Shown piece by piece: positions 28,163 through 37,124 of a DNA stretch of 47,274 nt; the stretch's first letter is position 1, and each line of letters begins with the position of its first letter. This stretch comes from Lentimicrobiaceae bacterium. Lineage in GTDB: Bacteria; Bacteroidota; Bacteroidia; Bacteroidales; JAGNHN01. Made by a program: the position numbers and the translations under genes. Under the pieces are notes generated by a model. The model made no database searches and was not told the DNA's origin. It was given only the letters and a program-made list of their open reading frames with translations. The stretch spans positions 1 through 47,274 of the forward strand of contig JAGNHN010000028.1 of the NCBI GenBank assembly GCA_018001695.1, in the 5' to 3' direction.

Positions 28163-29590
28163 ATGATGCTCAAAGAAAAGGTACAGGCCCTGTTGCTTCA
28201 CCATCTGAAGTATGATCCGACGCAAAGTCAATCGCGGGTAATCTCTCAATTGAGCGATTTTCTCACCGATCCTGAACCTGCATCGCTTTTCCTACTCCGG
28301 GGTTATGCCGGGACCGGCAAAACCACGCTTGTCAGTTCATTGGTTGACACACTGACATCCTTCAACATCCGGACAGTTTTGCTGGCCCCCACCGGAAGGG
28401 CAGCAAAAGTGCTCTCGTCCTATACCGGCAAACAAGCATTTACCATACATAAAACGATCTACCAGCTGCGGCAGTCGAAGGAAGGTCATCTCCGGCTTGT
28501 GCCTGCCCCAAACCGGTTCAGACGTACCCTGTTCATTGTGGACGAAGCCAGTATGATACAGGATAGCACAGCCCCTGATGGGAACCTGTTCAGCCTGCAA
28601 AACGTCCTGGATGACCTGTATCATTTCGTATATGAGGGAGATAGCTGCAGAATGATCCTGATCGGAGATACGGCCCAGCTTCCTCCGGTGGGCATGGACC
28701 AAAGCCCGGCTTTACATGCTGCTTTGCTCCGCTCCAGCTATCCTCTTAAGCTCTACGAAGACGAGATGACAGAGGTTGTGAGACAGGCTGAAGGATCAGG
28801 GATACTCACCAATGCCACGGCACTGCGCGACAAGATCAAAAACCACTCTGTCACGTTTCCGCTTATCCGGACTTCGAACTCGACCGATATCGAGATACTG
28901 ACAGGTTATGAATTACAGGAAGCCTTGAGCGGAAGTGGTATGTATCAGAACAGCGGCGAGAGTGTGGTCATCACGCGATCCAACAAACGCGCCAACCTTT
29001 ACAATCAGCAGATCCGGCAACGCATCCTCTTCCGGGAAGAAGAGCTTTCTGCCGGCGATGTCCTGATGGTTGTACGTAACAACTATTTCTGGCTGGAACC
29101 GACAAGCCAGGCAGGATTCATCGCCAATGGAGATATCATGGAGGTGACGCGGATATCAGGCAGGGAGGAGCGCTATGGATTTCACTTTGCAGATCTGAGC
29201 TGTAGCCTCGTGGATTATCCCGACCAGCCACCTGTGGAAGTCAAGGTACTGACCGACACCCTGCACTCGACACACCCAGCTCTGAGCTCTGCTGAACAGC
29301 AGTCTCTTTATGAGAAGGTGATAGAGGATTACCGCCATATTCCTTCAAAACGTAAACGTCTGTCGATGCTCAGGATGGACCCGTACTATAATGCCTTACA
29401 GGTGAAATATGCCTATGCCATGACCTGTCACAAGACCCAGGGCGGGCAATGGCCGGTTGTGTTCATCGACCAGGGCTACCTCACAGAGGATCAAATTGAT
29501 ATATCGTACCTGCGGTGGCTATATACCGCCATTACACGAAGCACACGCAAGGTTTACCTCGTGGGATTCAGTGAAAGCCTGATATCCTGA
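28163..29590 (+). CDS. RecD-like ATP-dependent DNA helicase
   Basis: A 475-residue superfamily 1 helicase. Walker A is GYAGTGKT (47-54) and Walker B is VDEAS (126-130). Motif III-like GDTAQLPPVG and the C-terminal UvrD-type motif AMTCHKTQGGQW followed by LYTAITRSTRKVYLVGF are all present. It lacks the long N-terminal extension of RecD2, so it is a short stand-alone member often annotated as an ATP-dependent endonuclease or RecD-like protein. It is probably co-transcribed with tamL, though no functional link is obvious. It converges on proS with a three-base gap. Confidence 0.9.
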   Translation: MMLKEKVQALLLHHLKYDPTQSQSRVISQLSDFLTDPEPASLFLLRGYAGTGKTTLVSSLVDTLTSFNIRTVLLAPTGRAAKVLSSYTGKQAFTIHKTIYQLRQSKEGHLRLVPAPNRFRRTLFIVDEASMIQDSTAPDGNLFSLQNVLDDLYHFVYEGDSCRMILIGDTAQLPPVGMDQSPALHAALLRSSYPLKLYEDEMTEVVRQAEGSGILTNATALRDKIKNHSVTFPLIRTSNSTDIEILTGYELQEALSGSGMYQNSGESVVITRSNKRANLYNQQIRQRILFREEELSAGDVLMVVRNNYFWLEPTSQAGFIANGDIMEVTRISGREERYGFHFADLSCSLVDYPDQPPVEVKVLTDTLHSTHPALSSAEQQSLYEKVIEDYRHIPSKRKRLSMLRMDPYYNALQVKYAYAMTCHKTQGGQWPVVFIDQGYLTEDQIDISYLRWLYTAITRSTRKVYLVGFSESLIS

Positions 29591-29593
29591 ACC

Positions 29594-31066
29594 TCAATAA
29601 GCTCTGGCAAAGACCACACGCTGTGTAGACGGCTTACCGGTGAGGATACATTTGCCCTGTTCCTGTTTGCCATCGATGGGAATGAGACGGATGGTGGCCT
29701 TGGTTTCTTCCTTGATCTGTTGTTCTGTTTCCGCTGTACCATCCCAGTGCGCGTATACAAATCCGCCTTTCTCATCCAATATCTGGTTGAATTCTTCCCA
29801 GGTATCGGCGTAATGCGTATTCTCGTCTCTGAAGCGCAGGGCTTTCTGATAGAGGTTATCCTGGATTTGTTCCAGCAGGTGAGCCACTTTATTGGCGAGA
29901 TCTGTACGTTGCAGGCTGTCCTTCTCCAGTGTATCACGGCGGGCCACTTCTATCGTACCGGCTTCCAGGTCACGTGGGCCAATGGCCAGACGAACCGGGA
30001 CCCCTTTAAATTCATATTCATTGAATTTCCAACCCGGCTTCTGGTTGTCGTCATTGTCATATTTCGCGCGGATTCCCTTAGCCTTCAACTCATCCAGCAA
30101 TTTATAGGCCACCTCATTGATTGCGGATAATTGCTCTGCCTGTTTGTAGATGGGCACGATCACCACCTGGAGTGGGGCCAGTCTGGGCGGAATGACCAAT
30201 CCGTTGTCATCGCTGTGTGCCATCACCAATGCGCCCATCAAACGTGTAGACACACCCCAGGAAGTTGCCCAGACATACTCCAGTTGGTTCTCCTTGTTCA
30301 GGAACCGGACTTCAAAAGCCTTGGCAAAGTTCTGGCCCAGGAAATGTGAGGTCCCGGCCTGCAGGGCTTTTCCATCCTGCATAAGGGCCTCAATGCAATA
30401 CGTTTCTTCAGCACCTGCAAAACGCTCGTTTGGGGATTTGATACCCTTGAGCACCGGCAAAGCCATCCATTCTTCAGCGAAGGTGGCATAGACATCCAGC
30501 ATACGTTCTGTTTCCTCCACTGCTTCCTGTCGCGTGGCATGGGCTGTATGCCCTTCCTGCCAGAGGAACTCTGTCGTTCTGAGGAACAACCTGGTCCTCA
30601 TCTCCCAGCGAACTACATTGGCCCATTGGTTGACCAGCACCGGTAAATCTCGGTATGACTGAATCCAGGTACGGTAGGTATCCCAGATGATCGTTTCAGA
30701 AGTGGGGCGTACGATGAGCTCCTCCTCCAGTTTGGCTTCCGGATCAACCATGACTCCGCCATCCGGTGCATTTTTTAACCTGTAATGTGTCACTACGGCA
30801 CACTCTTTGGCGAAGCCTTCAACATGCGCAGCTTCACGGCTAAAAAACGATTTGGGTATAAAGAGAGGGAAGTAGGCATTCTGATGACCAGTGACTTTGA
30901 ACATATCATCCAGGGCACGTTGCATCCTTTCCCAGATGGCAAAGCCATAAGGTTTGATCACCATACAACCCCTCACAGCCGAATTCTCGGCCAATCCAGC
31001 CCTGTAAACCAGATCGTTATACCATTTAGAATAATCTTCGTCCCGGGATGAAAAATTTTTCGCCAT
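29594..31066 (-). CDS. proS: Prolyl-tRNA synthetase, archaeal/eukaryal type
   Basis: A 490-residue class II synthetase that attaches proline to tRNA-Pro. It is the short type without the bacterial editing insertion, usual in Bacteroidota. Motif 2 and neighbouring segments ([44 protein letters not shown]) are intact, with an anticodon-binding domain and the extra C-terminal domain ending in the conserved Tyr (FARAY). A TATTTTTG box 59 nt upstream gives a likely promoter. Confidence 0.95.
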   Translation of the reverse strand: MAKNFSSRDEDYSKWYNDLVYRAGLAENSAVRGCMVIKPYGFAIWERMQRALDDMFKVTGHQNAYFPLFIPKSFFSREAAHVEGFAKECAVVTHYRLKNAPDGGVMVDPEAKLEEELIVRPTSETIIWDTYRTWIQSYRDLPVLVNQWANVVRWEMRTRLFLRTTEFLWQEGHTAHATRQEAVEETERMLDVYATFAEEWMALPVLKGIKSPNERFAGAEETYCIEALMQDGKALQAGTSHFLGQNFAKAFEVRFLNKENQLEYVWATSWGVSTRLMGALVMAHSDDNGLVIPPRLAPLQVVIVPIYKQAEQLSAINEVAYKLLDELKAKGIRAKYDNDDNQKPGWKFNEYEFKGVPVRLAIGPRDLEAGTIEVARRDTLEKDSLQRTDLANKVAHLLEQIQDNLYQKALRFRDENTHYADTWEEFNQILDEKGGFVYAHWDGTAETEQQIKEETKATIRLIPIDGKQEQGKCILTGKPSTQRVVFARAY

Positions 31067-31124
31067 TTTGCGTCTTTGGTATGAAACTTGGTATTTTAAT
31101 AGTGTGTGTACATTGAATGAGCGA

Positions 31125-31132
31125 CAAAAATA
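31125..31132 (-). promoter_or_regulatory. Bacteroidota -7 box for proS
   Basis: The minus strand reads TATTTTTG, matching TAnnTTTG. Transcription would start near 31118, leaving a leader of about 50 nt before the proS ATG at 31066. Confidence 0.5.
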
Positions 31133-31168
31133 CGTAAACAGATGTTACCATATTCACGATATAGATCC

Positions 31169-31175
31169 AAGGAGG
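31169..31175 (+). promoter_or_regulatory. Strong Shine-Dalgarno site
   Basis: AAGGAGG lies eight bases before the ATG at 31184. Such sites are uncommon in Bacteroidota. It fixes this ATG as the start instead of the in-frame ATG at 31142, and may indicate high expression. Confidence 0.7.
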
Positions 31176-31183
31176 ACACAGCA

Positions 31184-33262
31184 ATGAAAAAGTTCACAAC
31201 ATGGATGATGACAGGCCTGGCAGTACTGCTGGCCTCATGCTCCACCACGTATTCTACCGGAGGAGGCTATGATGAGATCTACTCATCCCGCTCCAATGAA
31301 ACCCCGGTCGCTGTAAAACCGGCTGCGCAGGAAAAGGTAGCTGCGCCTGATTATGCCGAAGCAGCACAACCTGTCAACCCCAGCCAGGGATATGATCAGG
31401 GATATACTGACCAGGGATATGTCCAGGAATCCTACGCAAGTCCGGATCCGCAGACGCAGACCTATACAACTCCGGAAGGAGACGTATACATCACCAATTA
31501 TTATTATGGCAATGACTATCAGTTTAACGACTACTACGACTATGCCTATGCCTCCAGGCTGAGACGGTTTGGTCATCCAACCTACAACGACTACTACCAT
31601 GATTATTATACCAACTACTACTGGTATAACTACGATCCCTGGTATTACGGAACCAGCATCTACCTGGGCTACAATTTCTGGTACCCCTCCTACTACTATT
31701 ACAGGCCCAGTTTCTACATGGGTTGGAACTATGGGTTCTTCAACATCGGATGGGGATGGGGTTGGCCATATTCCCGCTGGTACTCTCCTTACTACAGTTA
31801 CGGAGGTTGGGGATGGCCGTCCTATTCCATGGGATACTGGAATGGTTACTGGGATGGGTTCAATGATGGCTACTATGGTGGATATTACTCCTACTATTAC
31901 AACAGCTACGACTACAACGCCTATTACGGTCCTCGTACCCCCCGCTCAAGTACTTCAGGGACGTCCAGGTCCGGCCGTGAACCGCGTACGCTGGGTGAAC
32001 GTTTCGAATCTGCCATGGCCAGTCAGGGTGTTACCACAGGTCGTGCCAACCGCCTGGCGAGTGCAGCGGAAATAGAAAGGCGGTCTGCCGGATCCTCCTT
32101 CGGCCCTGCCAACCGTAATGAGACAGCCGCACCCGGCAGCACAGCAGAAGGCAGCGATGCGCTGCAGCGCAGGGTGATCGACCGCAGCGGCACCAGTGAG
32201 CCGGCCACGCGTGTCATCCCGTCAACCGAGACACGTCCCGACAGCCGCCAGCAGGTTGAGGCCAGACCTGAGACCAGTCAGCCTACTCAGGTACGCCCCG
32301 AAAGCCGCCAGCCGGTACAGGCAAGGCCTGAAACCAGTCAGCCTACTCAGGTACGCCCCGAAAGCCGCCAGCCAGTGCAGGCAAGGCCTGAAACCAGTCA
32401 GCCTACCCAGGTGCGCCCGGAATCAAGCCAACCCGTGCAGGTACGCCCCGAAAGCCGCCAGCCGGTGCAGGCAAGGCCTGAAACCAGTCAGCCTACCCAG
32501 GTGCGCCCGGAATCAAGCCAGCCCCTGCAGGTACGCCCCGAAAGCCGCCAGCCGGTGCAGGCAAGGCCTGAAACCAGTCAGCCTACCCAGGTACGCCCGG
32601 AATCAAGCCAGCAAGAGCTGGGACGCCCCGGTGGCCGCCAGCCGGAACCGGGTGCCCAGTCAGAAGTGCAGCCCGGATCACGGGAAGCTGAAACAGGAAG
32701 CCCAGCCAGCAGGTATAGCAACACTGGCAGGTATGATTACCAAAGATACTCTCCCGATAATGCCACCCGTGAGACCTATCAGCGCCCTGATCCAACCGTG
32801 AATCAGCGGTATCAGAAACCAAGAGAATATACAGCTCCAGGAAACACAAGGCCGCAGTCGAGCCAGGAATATACCAGCCCCAGGGCCAAAGATCCCAGCA
32901 GCTTTGCACGCCCGGCTGAAAGGCCCACGCAGCAAAGCAGGGAATACAGCACACCCAGCCGCCCTGCCACCCGCGAAGTGACCACACCCAGCCGTCAGAG
33001 CAGCAGAACATATTCCCCGCCCGCAAGGCAGGAAAGCCGTCCGGCCACAACACCCAGAAGCAGCAGCGGAACATGGTCTCAGCCCAGCCGCTCCAGCTCA
33101 CCGCCGGCACAATATAACACCCCTTCGAGGCCCTCGTCCAACTCCTCTTCGGGGAACACCTTCAGCGCTCCCTCACGCTCATCGAGCAGCAGTTCATCAG
33201 GTAGCAGAAGCTCGGGCAGCTCATCCGGATCAAGCCGTTCAGGCAGCAGGGGTGGCCGATAA
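31184..33262 (+). CDS. Tyr/Trp-rich repeat lipoprotein
   Basis: A 692-residue predicted lipoprotein (MKKFTTWMMTGLAVLLASC, Cys19). Four compositional zones follow: an acidic linker; a zone very rich in Tyr, Trp and Gly at about residues 100-250 (YWYNYDPWYYGTS is typical); thirteen 10-residue repeats at 351-480 of the form RPExxQPxQx; and a Ser/Arg/Pro/Thr-rich tail full of TPSR and SSSS. No catalytic domain is recognised. Similar Tyr-rich lipoproteins occur in Bacteroidales, where older annotations gave misleading names. A structural or surface-coat role is a guess. An outer-membrane protein gene follows 42 nt later and probably shares its transcript. Confidence 0.82.
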   Translation: MKKFTTWMMTGLAVLLASCSTTYSTGGGYDEIYSSRSNETPVAVKPAAQEKVAAPDYAEAAQPVNPSQGYDQGYTDQGYVQESYASPDPQTQTYTTPEGDVYITNYYYGNDYQFNDYYDYAYASRLRRFGHPTYNDYYHDYYTNYYWYNYDPWYYGTSIYLGYNFWYPSYYYYRPSFYMGWNYGFFNIGWGWGWPYSRWYSPYYSYGGWGWPSYSMGYWNGYWDGFNDGYYGGYYSYYYNSYDYNAYYGPRTPRSSTSGTSRSGREPRTLGERFESAMASQGVTTGRANRLASAAEIERRSAGSSFGPANRNETAAPGSTAEGSDALQRRVIDRSGTSEPATRVIPSTETRPDSRQQVEARPETSQPTQVRPESRQPVQARPETSQPTQVRPESRQPVQARPETSQPTQVRPESSQPVQVRPESRQPVQARPETSQPTQVRPESSQPLQVRPESRQPVQARPETSQPTQVRPESSQQELGRPGGRQPEPGAQSEVQPGSREAETGSPASRYSNTGRYDYQRYSPDNATRETYQRPDPTVNQRYQKPREYTAPGNTRPQSSQEYTSPRAKDPSSFARPAERPTQQSREYSTPSRPATREVTTPSRQSSRTYSPPARQESRPATTPRSSSGTWSQPSRSSSPPAQYNTPSRPSSNSSSGNTFSAPSRSSSSSSSGSRSSGSSSGSSRSGSRGGR
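32234..32623 (+). repeat. Thirteen in-frame 30-bp repeats
   Basis: Each unit encodes ten residues. Two main unit types alternate (RPETSQPTQV and RPESRQPVQA), with a third type RPESSQPVQV or RPESSQPLQV. At the DNA level the nearly identical blocks are 60 or 90 bp long, which suggests growth by recombination or slippage between these longer blocks. Copy number is likely to vary between strains. Confidence 0.9.
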
Positions 33263-33304
33263 GGAATAACGAAATATTGATGATTAGAAAGAACTGAGAA
33301 AGCC

Positions 33305-34744
33305 ATGAAAAAGATCCTGATAATCACGGCTGCCCTGGCAGCCAGTTTGAGCCTCAATGCGCAGAATGAAGTAGATGCATTGCGCTATTCACAGCTGATT
33401 CCCGGTGGGACAGCCCGATTCAACAGCCTGGCCGGCGCTTTCGGCGCGTTGGGTGCTGATTTCTCCACACTGAGCACCAATCCGGCCGGACTTGGTGTGT
33501 ACAAGCAATCAGAATTCAGCTTCACCCCTTCTCTTTACCTTGGAAAGACTACTTCCAACTACCAGACAAAAACAGGGGAAGACCTGAAGTATAATTTCAA
33601 TCTTGGCAACACGGGCCTTGTCATGGTCATGCCCGCAGGTAAAGCCCTCAGGGAATCGGGCTGGCGCAATATCCAGTTTGGCGTCGGCCTTAACCGACTG
33701 AACAACTACAATAACCGCATGCTCATCGAAGGTTTCAATCCCAATAGTTCACTTCTCGACGCCTATGTGAACTATGCCAACGGCATTGCCCCTTCTGAAC
33801 TGAATGAATTTGACACCCGCCTCGCCTTTGATACCTGGCTGCTGGACACCCTTGGAAGCAATACCAGCTATTTTGGCGCCGTGCCGGCAGGTAATGTCCT
33901 TCAGCGGAAATCCATCACGACCGATGGCTCCCTTAATGAGTTTGTGCTCTCCATGGGCGCCAATTACAAAGACAGGTTTTACCTGGGAGCATCCCTCGGA
34001 TTTCCTTTCCTGAGGTATTATGAAACATCGACCTACCGTGAATCTGACAGCCAGGGTGCCATCTCTGATTTCAAGGAGTTCACCCTGAACGATGAATACC
34101 TGGCACGCGGCTCAGGATTCAATTTCAAACTGGGTATGATCTTCAGACCGACAGACTGGCTGAGACTTGGAACAGCCCTTCATACGCCAACCTTCTTCCA
34201 GATCAATGAGACCTACAGTACTTCCATCTCCTCTGAGTTTGACAATGGGGATTACTACACTGCATCCTCCCCCAACGGAGAGTTTGACTATAAGCTGGAG
34301 ACACCCATGCGTTTCATCGGCAGTCTCGCTTTTGTCATTGGTGAATACGGTCTGGTGAGTGCTGATTATGAGTTTCTCGATTACTCGGATGCCCGACTTC
34401 GTTCCAAGTCATACAAGTATTTTGATGAAAATGATGCCATCCGTAACTCTTATGTGCAGGCACATAACATCAGGCTTGGGACTGAATGGCGCGTAGATGC
34501 GTTCAGCTTCCGGGGCGGATACGCCATCTATGGCAATCCTTTCGAGAGCAAGATCAATGACGGTAGCCGGAACCTGCTGAGTTTCGGACTGGGATACAGG
34601 GAAAAGAACTACTTCCTTGATTTTGCCTATGTCATGACCAAAGGCTCCGAAGATTATTACCTCTACGATCCGGTGCTGGTCAGTCCGGCAGTCAATGACC
34701 TGCAGCAAAACAGCTTCCTGGTCACGCTCGGATTCCGCTACTGA
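33305..34744 (+). CDS. FadL/OMPP1-like outer-membrane transport protein
   Basis: A 479-residue beta-barrel protein with a signal peptide (MKKILIITAALAASLSLNA). The segment GGTARFNSLAGAFGALGAD followed by LSTNPAGLG is typical of Bacteroidota members of the FadL/TodX superfamily, which take up hydrophobic molecules across the outer membrane. The barrel ends in Tyr (FLVTLGFRY), a usual outer-membrane assembly signal. The substrate is unknown. It lies 42 nt after the Tyr-rich lipoprotein gene and is followed by an intrinsic terminator. Confidence 0.87.
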   Translation: MKKILIITAALAASLSLNAQNEVDALRYSQLIPGGTARFNSLAGAFGALGADFSTLSTNPAGLGVYKQSEFSFTPSLYLGKTTSNYQTKTGEDLKYNFNLGNTGLVMVMPAGKALRESGWRNIQFGVGLNRLNNYNNRMLIEGFNPNSSLLDAYVNYANGIAPSELNEFDTRLAFDTWLLDTLGSNTSYFGAVPAGNVLQRKSITTDGSLNEFVLSMGANYKDRFYLGASLGFPFLRYYETSTYRESDSQGAISDFKEFTLNDEYLARGSGFNFKLGMIFRPTDWLRLGTALHTPTFFQINETYSTSISSEFDNGDYYTASSPNGEFDYKLETPMRFIGSLAFVIGEYGLVSADYEFLDYSDARLRSKSYKYFDENDAIRNSYVQAHNIRLGTEWRVDAFSFRGGYAIYGNPFESKINDGSRNLLSFGLGYREKNYFLDFAYVMTKGSEDYYLYDPVLVSPAVNDLQQNSFLVTLGFRY

Positions 34745-34793
34745 TGCAGCCCCTTCCCGCTTGCTAAAAAGCAGGCGTCCCTATAACCTCCCC

Positions 34794-34822
34794 TGGCAGT
34801 TCAATGGACTGCCATTTTTTTC
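34794..34822 (+). terminator. Intrinsic terminator after the FadL-like gene
   Basis: TGGCAGT (34794-34800) pairs with ACTGCCA (34808-34814), followed at once by a run of seven T. It closes the two-gene lipoprotein/outer-membrane unit. Confidence 0.85.
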
Positions 34823-34872
34823 ATCCGGTCGATCCTATACAGGAAGAACCGGATGAAGCATTTCTATAGGAT
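34820..34872. other. Interleaved inverted repeats (pseudoknot-like)
   Basis: A perfect 10-bp stem pairs TTCATCCGGT (34820-34829) with ACCGGATGAA (34848-34857). Its loop contains ATCCTATA (34832-34839), which can pair with TATAGGAT (34865-34872) downstream. The loop can instead form a small TCCT/AGGA hairpin. The arrangement is that of an H-type pseudoknot or a two-state switch, located between the terminator and the 3' end of the zinc-ribbon gene. Confidence 0.5.
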
Positions 34873-34900
34873 GGGAAATCTGGCAGAAATCAGTGGATGA

Positions 34901-35779
34901 CTATATTCCCTGGACCGCCTTAGCGATGGCATCATCCACCAGAATACGTCCACAGTATTCACAGACAATGATCTTCTTGTGCATTCTGATCTCAAGTTGG
35001 TGTTGTGGTGGGATCTTATTGAAGCAACCACCGCAGGCGTCGCGTTCTACATGCACAACGGCAAGTCCGTTTCTCGCATTTTTACGTATGCGCTGATAAG
35101 CCAGAATAAGCCTGTCTTCAATGAAACCCTGGTATTCTTCGGAACGATGTACCAGATCCTGCTCTTCCTTCTGGGTTTCTTCAACGATATCTTCCAATTC
35201 AGCTTTCTTGGTTTCCAGGTCATGCTGCCGGTCCTGTAATTCAACCTGGGCCTGATCTACCAATGCTTTATGTGCATCCAGCTGTGACTGGAATTCACGG
35301 ATACGCTTTTCAGCCAACTGTATTTCAAGTCCCTGATACTCGACTTCCTTGGTCAAGGAATCATACTCACGATTATTGCGGACATTCATCTGCTGCTCCT
35401 CATATTTCTTGATGAGCGCCTGGCTGTCTTTAATGGCAAGCTTCTTTTCCGTGATACTCTTCTCCAGGCTTTCCATTTCCTGGAGGAAGTTATTCACCCT
35501 GGTTTGCAATCCGGCAATCTCATCTTCCAGGTCCTCTACTTCAAGGGGCAGCTCACCACGTACGATTCGGATCTTGTCGATCTGGCTATCTATTTGCTGC
35601 AGACTGTAAAGAGAGATGAGCTTCTTTTCGATGGAGATCTGGATCTTCTCCTCCTCCTGTTGAATACTCTCTTCTTTTCGCCTGGCAGCACGGCTACTTT
35701 GGATTTTCACCTCGGTAACAGCCGGTTGTTCCATGATCTCTTCAGGGGCTGGCTTGGACTTGTCTGTCGATTTTGCCAT
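34901..35779 (-). CDS. Coiled-coil protein with C-terminal C4 zinc ribbon
   Basis: A 292-residue cytoplasmic protein. A long helical coiled coil spans about residues 50-220. A zinc ribbon with four cysteines follows (C249 and C252 in CGGC, C273 and C276 in CEYC). This is the DUF164/CdsZ-like family. The function in Bacteroidota is not established; nucleic-acid or chaperone-like roles have been proposed for relatives. The Nif3-like gene lies 12 nt upstream on the same strand, a neighbour pair common in Bacteroidota. Confidence 0.88.
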   Translation of the reverse strand: MAKSTDKSKPAPEEIMEQPAVTEVKIQSSRAARRKEESIQQEEEKIQISIEKKLISLYSLQQIDSQIDKIRIVRGELPLEVEDLEDEIAGLQTRVNNFLQEMESLEKSITEKKLAIKDSQALIKKYEEQQMNVRNNREYDSLTKEVEYQGLEIQLAEKRIREFQSQLDAHKALVDQAQVELQDRQHDLETKKAELEDIVEETQKEEQDLVHRSEEYQGFIEDRLILAYQRIRKNARNGLAVVHVERDACGGCFNKIPPQHQLEIRMHKKIIVCEYCGRILVDDAIAKAVQGI

Positions 35780-35791
35780 GGTTATCGTTGA

Positions 35792-36883
35792 TTATAAATA
35801 ATATACAGGATTAGTATTAGTACTGGTAATATGAGCCGCAAAATTAGGAAAATTATTTGAAAGCCAGTCTTTCAGCAAGTGTAAAGCAAACTGTTCACTT
35901 TCGAAATGTCCGATATCTGCCAGCAACATCCCGCCCAAGGCCTGAAAGTCGTGGTACTTGAAGTCGCCACTGAGAAAAATATCAGCACCTTGCCTTCGTG
36001 CATCCGGAATCAGGAATGCCCCGGATCCGCCACACAATGCGATCTTTTTCAACTTACTGGGACCTATTAGACTATGCCGTAGAACAGGGATTCCCAATGT
36101 CGATTTGACATGTAGCAGGAACGCTTCAGGCTCAGTAGGATCTTCCAGTTCGCCGATCATGCCACTGCCAAGGTAAGGGTCCTCATTCAGGAGAGGATAG
36201 ACATCATAAGCGACCTCCTCATATGGGTGGGCCTGCATCATAGCATTAATAATCCGCGTCTGCTTCCAATTCGGAAAGACAACCTCGATCCGAGTCTCTG
36301 CCTCTTCATGGACATCCCCGACAAGGCCAACATATGGGTTACTTCCTTCGAGGGCGCGAAATGTTCCTTTACCTTCCAGGTTAAAGCTGCAGCTATCATA
36401 TTGACCAATATTACCGGCACCGGCATTGAACATGGCATCTCTGACAGCAGCAGCATGGGATAACGGGCAAAAAGTAACGAGCTTCCGGAGGTTACCCTGC
36501 AGCGGACGCAACACGCGCATACCCTTCAAGCCCAGCGCATCCGCCAACGCCATACTAACTCCATGGTGAAGGTTATCCAGGTTGGTATGAATGGCATAAA
36601 TGGCCAGATCATGCCGGATGGCACGCATAATAATCTGTTCCGTTTCTGTCTTCCCGGTAATACTTTTTAGTGGCTTGAAGATCAGCGGATGATGCGATAT
36701 GATCAGCCGGCATCCCTTTTCAATGGCTTCATCGAGAACCCCATGCGTAACATCCAGGCATATCAGGGCAGCACCAGCCTCATGATCCTTATTGCCAACC
36801 AACAAGCCGGCATTATCATACGATTCCTGAAGAGCCAGTGGTGCTCTGGCGTCGAGGAAATCTGTAATCTGTCCTATGGTCAT
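35792..36883 (-). CDS. Nif3-like dinuclear metal centre protein
   Basis: A 363-residue member of the Nif3/YbgI (DUF34) family. The metal-binding motifs are ISHHPLIFK near the N terminus, IHTNLD, and a C-terminal DIGHFESE. The length fits the long form with a central CutA1-like insertion. Members form hexameric toroids with two metal ions. Annotation as GTP cyclohydrolase type 2 is common but doubtful. It forms an operon with the zinc-ribbon gene. Confidence 0.9.
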   Translation of the reverse strand: MTIGQITDFLDARAPLALQESYDNAGLLVGNKDHEAGAALICLDVTHGVLDEAIEKGCRLIISHHPLIFKPLKSITGKTETEQIIMRAIRHDLAIYAIHTNLDNLHHGVSMALADALGLKGMRVLRPLQGNLRKLVTFCPLSHAAAVRDAMFNAGAGNIGQYDSCSFNLEGKGTFRALEGSNPYVGLVGDVHEEAETRIEVVFPNWKQTRIINAMMQAHPYEEVAYDVYPLLNEDPYLGSGMIGELEDPTEPEAFLLHVKSTLGIPVLRHSLIGPSKLKKIALCGGSGAFLIPDARRQGADIFLSGDFKYHDFQALGGMLLADIGHFESEQFALHLLKDWLSNNFPNFAAHITSTNTNPVYYL

Positions 36884-37124
36884 AAATCATATATTATTAA
36901 TAATCAATTCACTATAAAAACCCTAACCAAAGAAATTGGCACATTGCTTAAGAAAGTGAATATACTGTAATCCGGCGTATTCCGGTAAATAGTGCAACCA
37001 TTTATATCTGTCTTGCGTATAGTACGATTTGAAAGCAGTCAGGGTCTGCATTTTAGCAATTTAATAACCCTGGCTTAACTTCTTGTTCATCTAAGGGATG
37101 TAGATTTAACATTTAACTAAGACG

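Noticed and set aside
31283-31600. Open frames antisense to or out of frame with the Tyr-rich lipoprotein
   Set aside because: Low-complexity codons of the lipoprotein gene leave several other frames open. They show only repetitive residues such as Val/Ile or Thr/Pro.
32234-32623. A CRISPR array
   Set aside because: The units are head-to-tail, 30 bp long, in frame and without unique spacers. They encode a peptide repeat in a lipoprotein.
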